Positions 1 through 5,128 of a DNA stretch of 7,072 bases are shown here, in pieces. The stretch covers positions 1 through 7,072 of the forward strand of contig JAEWKY010000266.1 in assembly GCA_023457615.1 (NCBI GenBank), in the 5' to 3' direction. Source of the DNA: Actinomycetes bacterium. GTDB taxonomy: Bacteria > Actinomycetota > Actinomycetes > Actinomycetales > Microbacteriaceae. Both the position numbers and the translations under genes were made by a program. The notes below the pieces were generated by a model. The model had not been told where the DNA came from, did no database searches, and was given only the letters and a program-made list of their open reading frames with translations. Numbering within the stretch: position 1 is the stretch's first letter; each line of letters starts with the position of its first letter.

Positions 1-669
1 CCGCACCCCCGAGCGCGCGAACCCGGCGAGCAGCGCGGCGGCTCCTCCCGCGCCCGCGAAGACGAGCGCGAGCGGATTGGCCGCGAACGTGAGCGCCAGG
101 AACGCCGCCGTCGCCACCCGCGCCCCCCGGGAGCGCGCGAGCAGCAGCACGGGCGCCAGCAGCAGCGCGGCGTACTCGCCCGCGTAGTAGCTCGGCGCGA
201 GGTGGAAGGAGAGGATCCACGACGTGCCGACGAGCGGCAGCAGCACGAGGGGTGTCGACGCGACGAGGGCGCGCAGCATCCCGGGCCCCTCCGCCGGGAA
301 GAGCACCCGCACGAGCGCGAGCACCGCGAGGAACATCCCCGCCCCGTGCAGCGCCGCGACCAGCACGTAATAGAGGTACACGTCGCCCGCCGCGCCGAGG
401 AACGCGAGGGCGCTGAGCGGGAGCTCGGGGAAGACGAACACCTGCGGCGAGAACGACCAGTCGAGCGCCCGGCCCGCCGCGACGTCCTGGAGGAGCTGGA
501 ACAGCACCCCGTTGTCGCTCGACCGCAGCTCCCACTGGATCGGCCACGTCGACGGCGCGTCGGGCGGTCCTCCGGCGCGCACGAGGAACACGAGCGCCGA
601 GAGCATCCCGATCCCGGCCGCACCCGCGGCGGGCAGCAGGATGCGGCGGGCCACCGGACGCCGAGCCAC
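1..669 (-). CDS. Multi-pass membrane protein of unknown function, GT-C-like layout (partial, C-terminus off the left edge)
   Basis: I translated this open frame by hand on the minus strand: 223 codons without a stop, running off the left edge. A basic N-terminus (MARRPVARR) leads into a hydrophobic segment at about residues 10-30. A polar, probably extracytoplasmic loop follows at 31-83, with an SSDNG motif (50-54) and an aromatic, proline-rich stretch (W71-P84). Further hydrophobic segments lie at about 98-123, 132-156, 165-178 and 185-218. One membrane span, a large outer loop with an acidic residue, then many spans recalls GT-C polyprenyl-phosphate-dependent glycosyltransferases, but I cannot name a family. 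The chosen GTG lies 4 bases after the parE stop and has no clear Shine-Dalgarno, so translation may be coupled to parE; in-frame GTG (codon 6) and ATG (codon 22) are alternatives. The frame is well supported, the function is not. Confidence 0.75.
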   Translation of the reverse strand, partial: MARRPVARRILLPAAGAAGIGMLSALVFLVRAGGPPDAPSTWPIQWELRSSDNGVLFQLLQDVAAGRALDWSFSPQVFVFPELPLSALAFLGAAGDVYLYYVLVAALHGAGMFLAVLALVRVLFPAEGPGMLRALVASTPLVLLPLVGTSWILSFHLAPSYYAGEYAALLLAPVLLLARSRGARVATAAFLALTFAANPLALVFAGAGGAAALLAGFARSGVR

Positions 670-673
670 CGTG

Positions 674-2758
674 CTAGACGTCGATGCGGTCGCGGTCGAG
701 ACCCTGCCCGGCGATGATGAAGTCCTTGCGCGGGGCGACGTCGTTGCCCATGAGCAGCTCGAACACCCGCTCGGCGGCGGCCGCCTCGCCCACGCGCACG
801 CGCCGCAGGGTGCGATGCGCGCGGCTCATCGTCGTCTCGGCGAGCTGATCGGCATCCATCTCGCCCAGCCCCTTGTAGCGCTGGATCGGGTCCTGGTACT
901 TCTTGCCCTGCTTCTCGAGGGTGCGCAGCACGCCCTGCAGCTCGGCCTCGGAGTAGGTGTAGATGACGTCGTTCGGCTTCGAACCCGGGTTCATCACGAC
1001 CACGCGATGCAGCGGGGGCACGGCCGCGAACACCCGGCCCTCGTCGATCATCGGGCGCATGTAGCGGAAGAAGAGCGTCAGCAGCAGGGTGCGGATGTGG
1101 GCGCCGTCGACGTCGGCGTCGCTCATGATGATGACCTTGCCGTAGCGCGCCTGCTCGAGGTCGAACGTGCGACCCGACCCGGCGCCGATCACCTGGATGA
1201 TCGAGGCGCACTCGGTGTTCGAGAGCATGTCGGCCACGGAGGCCTTCTGCACGTTGAGGATCTTGCCGCGGATCGGCAGGAGCGCCTGGAACTGCGAGTC
1301 GCGCGCGAACTTCGCCGTGCCGAGCGCCGAGTCGCCCTCGACGATGAACAGCTCGGTGCTCGCGATGTCGTTCGACCGGCAGTCGACGAGCTTCGCCGGG
1401 AGCGACGAGGACTCGAGCGCGTTCTTGCGACGCTGCGTCTCCTTGTGCGCCCGAGCGGAGATGCGGCTCTTCATCTCGGCGACGATCTTGTCGAGCACGA
1501 GCGCGGTCTGCGTCTTGTCGTCGCGCCTGGTGCTCGCGAAGCGCTCGGCGAGGGCCTTCGTGACGACGCCCGTGACGATGTTGCGCACCGCCGGCGTGCC
1601 GAGCACCTCCTTCGTCTGACCCTCGAACTGCGGCTCGGGCAGGCGCACCGTCAGCACGGCGGTGAGGCCGGCGAGGATGTCCTCCTTCTCGAGCTTCTCG
1701 CTCGCGCCGACCTTGAGCCGCCGCGCGTTCCGCTCGATCTCCGAGCGGAGGAACTTCATCAGCCCCTGCTCGAATCCCGACTGGTGCGTGCCGCCCTTCG
1801 GGGTGGCGATGATGTTGACGTACGAGCGGAAGGTCGCGTCGTACCCGGTGCCCCAGCGCAGCGCGATGTCGACCTCGCACTCGCGCGAGACCTCGGTCGG
1901 CACCATGTGGCCGTTCTCCTGCAGCACGGGCACCGTCTCGGTGAACCCGCCCGTGCCCTGCAGGCGCCAGGTGTCGGTGACCGGGGCGTCGGGTGCGAGG
2001 AAGTCGACGTACTCCGCGATGCCGCCGGCGAAGCGGAAGGTCTCACGCGCGGGCGCGCCCTCGACCCGCTCGTCGACGACCTCGAGCGCGAGCCCCGGCA
2101 CGAGGAACGCCGTCTGGCGGGCGCGGGCGAGGAGCGCCTCCATCTCGAACTCGGCACCGCGCGTGAAGATCTGGCGGTCGGCCCAGTAGCGGATGCGGGT
2201 GCCCGTGACGCCCTTCGCGACCTTGCCGATCTTGCGCAGCTCGCTGCCGGAGGTGAACGGCGTGAACGGGTGGTCGGGGCTCGGCGTCCCCGCGTCCTGG
2301 AACACGCCCGGCTCGCCGCGATGGAAGGACATCGCCCACGTCGCGCCGTCCCGGTCGACCTCCACATCGAGCCGCTCCGACAGCGCGTTGACGACCGAGG
2401 CGCCCACGCCGTGCAGGCCGCCCGACGCGGCGTACGAGCCGCCGCCGAACTTGCCCCCGGCGTGCAGCTTCGTGAAGACGACCTCGACGCCGCTCAGCCC
2501 GGTCTTCGGCTCGATGTCGACCGGGATGCCGCGCGCGCGGTCGCGCACCTCGACGCTCGCATCAGGGTGGAGGACGATCTCGATCTCGGAGCCGAATCCG
2601 CCGAGCGCCTCGTCGACGGAGTTGTCGATGATCTCCCAGAGGCAGTGCATGAGACCGCGCGAGTCCGTCGACCCGATGTACATTCCCGGGCGCTTGCGCA
2701 CGGCCTCGAGTCCCTCGAGCACGGAGAGATGGCGGGCGGAATAGTCGCTGCTCGCCAC
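674..2758 (-). CDS. parE: DNA topoisomerase IV subunit B (ParE; GyrB/ParE family)
   Basis: A 694-residue ATPase subunit of a type IIA topoisomerase, which with ParC decatenates and relaxes DNA in the cytoplasm. The N-terminal GHKL ATPase has the RKRPGMYIG motif (22-29), the catalytic Glu and Mg-binding Asn in WEIIDNSVDEA (E42, N46), the ATP-binding motif RDRARGIPVD, and the lid motif ASGGLHGVGASVVNALS. A transducer domain follows. The TOPRIM domain carries EGDSA (about 474), LPIRGKILNV, and the metal-binding DADVDG (about 547-552). QRYKGLGEM (about 626-634) is the usual C-terminal motif. The length is that of the short GyrB/ParE form without the large enterobacterial GyrB insert. 'ARGIP' in place of 'GRGIP' is, from my knowledge of the family, usual for actinobacterial ParE, so I call ParE over GyrB. 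It starts at GTG with a strong ribosome binding site. No parC lies in the window. Confidence 0.93.
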   Translation of the reverse strand: MASSDYSARHLSVLEGLEAVRKRPGMYIGSTDSRGLMHCLWEIIDNSVDEALGGFGSEIEIVLHPDASVEVRDRARGIPVDIEPKTGLSGVEVVFTKLHAGGKFGGGSYAASGGLHGVGASVVNALSERLDVEVDRDGATWAMSFHRGEPGVFQDAGTPSPDHPFTPFTSGSELRKIGKVAKGVTGTRIRYWADRQIFTRGAEFEMEALLARARQTAFLVPGLALEVVDERVEGAPARETFRFAGGIAEYVDFLAPDAPVTDTWRLQGTGGFTETVPVLQENGHMVPTEVSRECEVDIALRWGTGYDATFRSYVNIIATPKGGTHQSGFEQGLMKFLRSEIERNARRLKVGASEKLEKEDILAGLTAVLTVRLPEPQFEGQTKEVLGTPAVRNIVTGVVTKALAERFASTRRDDKTQTALVLDKIVAEMKSRISARAHKETQRRKNALESSSLPAKLVDCRSNDIASTELFIVEGDSALGTAKFARDSQFQALLPIRGKILNVQKASVADMLSNTECASIIQVIGAGSGRTFDLEQARYGKVIIMSDADVDGAHIRTLLLTLFFRYMRPMIDEGRVFAAVPPLHRVVVMNPGSKPNDVIYTYSEAELQGVLRTLEKQGKKYQDPIQRYKGLGEMDADQLAETTMSRAHRTLRRVRVGEAAAAERVFELLMGNDVAPRKDFIIAGQGLDRDRIDV

Positions 2759-2763
2759 GGGTT

Positions 2764-2772
2764 CTCCTCCTC
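2764..2772 (-). promoter_or_regulatory. Ribosome binding site of parE
   Basis: On the minus strand this reads GAGGAGGAG. The AGGAGG core (2771-2766) lies 7 bases upstream of the GTG at 2758. This near-perfect Shine-Dalgarno decides for the GTG start of parE, which also gives the expected N-terminus just before the conserved HLSVLEGLEAVRKRPGMYIG block. Confidence 0.8.
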
Positions 2773-2977
2773 GGACGGGGTGCGGATCGGGTTCGGCGGG
2801 GCTGCGGACGGCGTCGTGGAACGGCCGCCGGAAGCAGGCCGTCGATCAGACTAACCCCGGCCGGGGACCGCCCCCGGCGCGCCACCCCGACCGGCGCAGA
2901 ACCTCACCCGCTCCCCCGCATTCCCGAGTGCGCCGAGAGCGAAATGCCCGCCCCGTGACACACCCGTGACCGCGGCG

Positions 2978-2989
2978 CGTGCTTGGATG
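2978..2989 (+). repeat. 12-nt repeat CGTGCTTGGATG upstream of the zinc-ribbon gene (possible -10 region)
   Basis: An exact match to 3305-3316, which spans the start of the racemase pair. Each copy stands at the 5' boundary of a plus-strand transcription unit. TTGGAT within it is a weak match to a -10 element. It could be a shared promoter core or chance. Confidence 0.4.
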
Positions 2990-3007
2990 GAAGCATCGCA
3001 AGCCCCG

Positions 3008-3015
3008 AGGAGGAG
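3008..3015 (+). promoter_or_regulatory. Ribosome binding site that sets the start of the zinc-ribbon gene
   Basis: AGGAGGAG, with the AGGAGG core at 3008-3013 ending 5 bases before ATG 3019. It rules out the in-frame TTG at 2983, which would add 12 residues that cover this site and the likely promoter. Confidence 0.8.
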
Positions 3016-3018
3016 CAC

Positions 3019-3255
3019 ATGTCGCAGTTCGCACCCGACAACACGGTCGACGAGCTCGAGCGTCCCGAGCAGCTCCTCACCGCGCTCGACCGCTGCGACT
3101 ACTGCGGCGCCCAGGCGTACGTGAAGGCCACGCTCACCACGGGTGAGCTGCTGTTCTGCAACCACCACGCCACCGAGTTCAAGTCGAAGCTCCAGCCCGT
3201 CGCGCTCGAGTGGCACGACGAGTCGAGCCGGCTCTTCGAGCCCGTCGCCGACTGA
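3019..3255 (+). CDS. Small zinc-ribbon-like protein (DUF7455-type, conserved in actinobacteria)
   Basis: A 78-residue acidic cytoplasmic protein with no signal peptide or membrane segment. It has a Cys pair in CDYCG (C26, C29) and a CNHH cluster (C47, H49, H50) about 18 residues later, a spacing that would suit one structural zinc site. The sequence between them (AQAYVKATLTTGELLF) looks like a beta hairpin, as in zinc ribbons. The likely family is the actinobacterial uncharacterised DUF7455 group, often found near the primary sigma factor and parE; this is recalled, not searched. Its function is unknown: nucleic-acid or protein binding are possibilities. It diverges from parE across 260 bp, has a strong Shine-Dalgarno and is followed by its own hairpin terminator, so it is probably transcribed as a single gene. 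Confidence 0.85.
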   Translation: MSQFAPDNTVDELERPEQLLTALDRCDYCGAQAYVKATLTTGELLFCNHHATEFKSKLQPVALEWHDESSRLFEPVAD

Positions 3256-3269
3256 CGCGTCGAACGTCG

Positions 3270-3299
3270 CGAAGGCCCCCGGTCCGCCGGGGGCCTTCG
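3270..3299 (+). terminator. Strong hairpin terminator between the zinc-ribbon gene and the racemase pair
   Basis: A perfect 13-bp GC-rich stem (3270-3282 pairs with 3287-3299) with a TCCG loop (3283-3286), 14 bases after the stop codon. The tail beyond it (TCGTTCGTGCTT) is only moderately T-rich, as is common in high-GC actinobacteria. It ends 14 bases before the ATG of the next gene, which leaves almost no room for a normal promoter there. Confidence 0.8.
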
Positions 3300-3304
3300 T
3301 CGTT

Positions 3305-3316
3305 CGTGCTTGGATG
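3305..3316 (+). repeat. 12-nt repeat CGTGCTTGGATG at the start of the racemase pair (possible -10 region)
   Basis: Second copy of the motif at 2978-2989. If TTGGAT (3310-3315) is a -10 element, transcription would begin about 7-8 bases downstream, at or next to the in-frame GTG at 3323, giving a leaderless mRNA. The ATG at 3314 would then lie upstream of the transcript. No clear -35 is visible because the terminator stem occupies that place. Confidence 0.35.
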
Positions 3317-4000
3317 AACTCCGTGCCTGGGATCCGTCGTCGAGCGATCATCGACCTCGACGCGTTCGCGACGAACCTCGCGAACCGGGACATCGACCGG
3401 CCGCTCGACCTGCGCGCCGACGCCTACGGCCACGGGCTCGGACTCGTCGCCCCCGTCGCGCGGGCTGCGGGGATCCCGCGGGTCGTCGTCGCGGATGACG
3501 CGGCCGCCGCCGTGATGCGCGGTGTCGGCTACGGGGCCGGCGAGATCGAGGTCGGGTGGTTCCCCGGCGATCTCTCGACGGCGGAGTACGGCACGAACGC
3601 GGGCAGCACCCCTGTCATGTCGCTCGTCGGCGAGGTGATCGCCGTCAAGCACGTCGGGGCCGGCGCCGGCGTCTCCTACGGCTACACCTATCGGACGACG
3701 CAACCCACGACGCTCGCACTCATCGGACTCGGCTACGCCGACGGCGTGCCCCGCCTCGCGTCGAACGAGGCCCCCGTGCTCGTCGGCTCGCGAATCCACC
3801 GCGTCGCCGGTCGGGTGGCGATGGATCAGCTCGTCGTCGACTGCGGCGACGACGATCCCGAGCTCGGCGCCGACGCCGTGCTCTTCGGCGACCCGGCCCG
3901 CGGCGAGCCCTCGCTGCAGGACTGGGCTCGCGCGACCCGGCGCACCGGGCTCGACCTCACCGCCGGAGTCGGGTTCCGCGTGGAACGGGTGGTGCGATGA
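3314..4000 (+). CDS. Alanine racemase C-terminal-domain protein with remnant barrel; proposed catalytic-acid subunit of a split racemase
   Basis: 228 residues against about 360-390 for alanine racemase. Residues 10-41 match the start of the PLP barrel (AIIDLDAF, then LRADAYGHG), but Arg34 stands where the PLP-binding Lys should be. After about residue 80 the rest of the barrel, including the HLKxDTG and VRxGI motifs, is missing, and the sequence resumes at PVMSL (100-104), where the C-terminal domain begins. That domain is intact: GVSYGYTY (Y122 corresponds to catalytic Tyr265 of the Geobacillus enzyme), GYADG (140-144) and MDQ (170-172, corresponding to Met312/Asp313). Alone it should not bind PLP as an aldimine. 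It overlaps the next gene by ATGA, implying coupled translation. ATG 3314 is the annotated start; GTG 3323 is an alternative that would suit a leaderless mRNA, since no Shine-Dalgarno is seen. The frame and family are firm, the subunit role is inference. Confidence 0.85.
   Translation: MNSVPGIRRRAIIDLDAFATNLANRDIDRPLDLRADAYGHGLGLVAPVARAAGIPRVVVADDAAAAVMRGVGYGAGEIEVGWFPGDLSTAEYGTNAGSTPVMSLVGEVIAVKHVGAGAGVSYGYTYRTTQPTTLALIGLGYADGVPRLASNEAPVLVGSRIHRVAGRVAMDQLVVDCGDDDPELGADAVLFGDPARGEPSLQDWARATRRTGLDLTAGVGFRVERVVR
3416..3436 (+). repeat. Direct repeat, copy 1, encoding ADAYGHG in the first racemase gene
   Basis: A 21-nt stretch identical to 4096-4116 in the second racemase gene; it encodes ADAYGHG right after the PLP-lysine position. 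A second exact match of 17 nt (3351-3367 and 4016-4032, encoding DLDAF) precedes it. Both support a common origin of the two genes. Strong protein constraint and codon bias also contribute, so this is not by itself proof of recent duplication. Confidence 0.75.
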
Positions 4001-5067
4001 ACGCGCGCCTGGAACTCGACCTCGACGCGTTCCGGCACAATGTGCGGACGCTCGCCGCGATCGCCGCGCCCTCGCGGACGATGCTCGCGGTCAAGGCCGA
4101 CGCCTACGGCCACGGGATGCTCCCCTTCGCGCGTGCCGCACTCGAGTCGGGGGCCGACTCCCTCGCCGTGCTCGAAGTCGGCGCCGGCCTCGCACTTCGC
4201 GACGCCGGGATCGACGCGCAGCTCTTCGCGTGGCTGCACGGCGCCGAGACCGACTTCGCCGCCGCCATCCGGCATCGGATCGATCTCGGCGTCTCGTCGC
4301 TCTCCGAGCTCGAGCGCATCGCCGCCGCGGCCGATGAGGTCGACGGGCGCGCCGACATCCATCTCAAGATCGACACCGGCCTGCACCGCAACGGCGCGAG
4401 CCCCGAGGAGTGGCCCGCGCTCGTCTCCGCCGCCCTCCGCCTCTCGGAGTCCGGTCGGGTGCGCATCGCGGGCCTGTGGTCGCATCTCGCCGACGCCTCG
4501 CCCGACGACGATGCCGCGGCCCTCGCCGAGTTCCACGCGGCGGTGGCCGTCGCCCGGGCGCTCGGGGTTCCCGAAGACGGCGACGACGCGCCGCTGCTGC
4601 ACATCGCGGCGAGTTCGGCCGGCATCCGGATGCCCGAGGCGCGCCTCGACCTCGTCCGGTTCGGGATCGCCGCGTACGGGGTGTCGCCTTTCGACGACGT
4701 CGACGGGCCCGGCCTGGGACTGCGCGGCGTGATGACGCTGCGCGCGACCGGCTACCGGCACACGACCAGGGACGTCACGATCGAGATCGGCTCGGCGGAC
4801 GGCGTGCCGATCCCTCGGGGCGACCTCGAGGCCCACGCCCTCCTCGACGGCGTGCGGCACCGGATCGGGATGGTCGGGGTCAACGGCACGACCATCGACG
4901 TCGAGCCCTCCTACCCCGCGTCCGCTCCGTACGAGGTGGTCGTGTTCGGACCGGGCGACCAGGGCGAGCCGACCGCCGAGGAATGGGCGGCGTGGGCCGG
5001 CACGATCGGCGACGAGATCCTCGCGCGGGCGTCGCACCGCATCCCGCGCGTCTACCTCAACGAGTGA
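3997..5067 (+). CDS. alr: Alanine racemase family PLP-barrel protein with degenerate C-terminal domain; proposed PLP subunit of a split racemase
   Basis: 356 residues. The fold-type III barrel is complete: LAVKADAYGHG with PLP Lys33 and Tyr37, HLKIDTGLHRNG (K124, R131, matching Lys129/Arg136 of the Geobacillus enzyme), SHLAD (H163), HIAASS (S206, near the phosphate), and LVRFGIAAYG (R221, pairing with the pyridine nitrogen). The C-terminal domain is recognisable from VMTL (245-248) to the end (HRIPRVYLNE) but has lost catalytic features. About 19 residues covering the SYGxTY catalytic-tyrosine loop are missing before GSADG (265-269, Tyr to Ser in GYADG), and MDQ is replaced by VNG (295-297). 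It should therefore bind PLP but lack the second acid-base residue in cis. Its ATG overlaps the TGA of the preceding racemase-like gene, consistent with a complex of the two. Other possibilities are an altered-specificity racemase or an inactive paralogue. Confidence 0.88.
   Translation: MNARLELDLDAFRHNVRTLAAIAAPSRTMLAVKADAYGHGMLPFARAALESGADSLAVLEVGAGLALRDAGIDAQLFAWLHGAETDFAAAIRHRIDLGVSSLSELERIAAAADEVDGRADIHLKIDTGLHRNGASPEEWPALVSAALRLSESGRVRIAGLWSHLADASPDDDAAALAEFHAAVAVARALGVPEDGDDAPLLHIAASSAGIRMPEARLDLVRFGIAAYGVSPFDDVDGPGLGLRGVMTLRATGYRHTTRDVTIEIGSADGVPIPRGDLEAHALLDGVRHRIGMVGVNGTTIDVEPSYPASAPYEVVVFGPGDQGEPTAEEWAAWAGTIGDEILARASHRIPRVYLNE
4096..4116 (+). repeat. Direct repeat, copy 2, encoding ADAYGHG in the second racemase gene
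   Basis: Identical to 3416-3436. The codon immediately before differs in the key way: GTC AAG (Val-Lys33, the PLP lysine) here, CTG CGC (Leu-Arg34) in the first gene. Confidence 0.75.
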
Positions 5068-5128
5068 CGTCGGAGTCGCAGGACCTCTCCGGAGGACGGA
5101 GCGATCTGCACCTCGGGCGACGAGAGCC
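5068..5128. other. Short convergent intergenic gap
   Basis: 61 bases separate the stop codons of the racemase gene (plus) and the CofE-like gene (minus). I find only a 4-bp CCTC/GAGG stem (5084-5095), too weak to call a terminator in either direction. Confidence 0.6.

Larger units (their letters stand above)
2759..3018. promoter_or_regulatory. Divergent intergenic region between parE and the zinc-ribbon gene
   Basis: These 260 bases separate two divergent genes and must hold both promoters. On the minus strand, TAGTCT (2853-2848) fits an actinobacterial -10 (TANNNT) for parE and would give a leader of about 80 bases, but no good -35 lies at 16-18 bases. Just upstream of it is a perfect 12-bp palindrome, CCCCGGCCGGGG (2855-2866). 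On the plus side, CCCGTGAC occurs twice, at 2952-2959 and 2963-2970, 11 bp apart. GTGCTTGGATGG follows near 2979-2990 and may contain the -10 of the downstream gene. Open frames crossing this stretch look like high-GC artefacts. The region assignment is firm, the individual sites are weak. Confidence 0.55.

Noticed and set aside
202..717. Plus-strand open frame rich in Arg, Glu and His
   Set aside because: It is antisense to the hydrophobic membrane-protein frame and has a composition typical of a high-GC shadow.
512..2854. A 780-codon plus-strand open frame opposite parE
   Set aside because: It is Arg/Leu/Asp/Val-rich without recognisable motifs and lies entirely antisense to a strongly supported parE. 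High GC content leaves long antisense frames open.
3143..3313. Upstream extension of the first racemase gene into the zinc-ribbon gene
   Set aside because: It would run through the zinc-ribbon gene and the terminator in another frame with Ser/Pro-rich non-homologous sequence. Homology starts only after 3314.
3556..3996. In-frame extension of the second racemase gene upstream of ATG 3997
   Set aside because: The translation before 3997 is Arg-rich low complexity, out of frame with the conserved first racemase gene. Homology begins at the MNARLELDLDAF start.
3314..4000. The first racemase gene as a pseudogene or assembly deletion
   Set aside because: The frame is intact, codon use matches its neighbours, all C-terminal catalytic motifs are present and the overlap with the next gene is precise. 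The complementary losses in its partner argue for function.
5084..5095. Small inverted repeat CCTC-TCCG-GAGG in the convergent gap as a terminator
   Set aside because: It has only a 4-bp stem and no T-tract, too weak to support.
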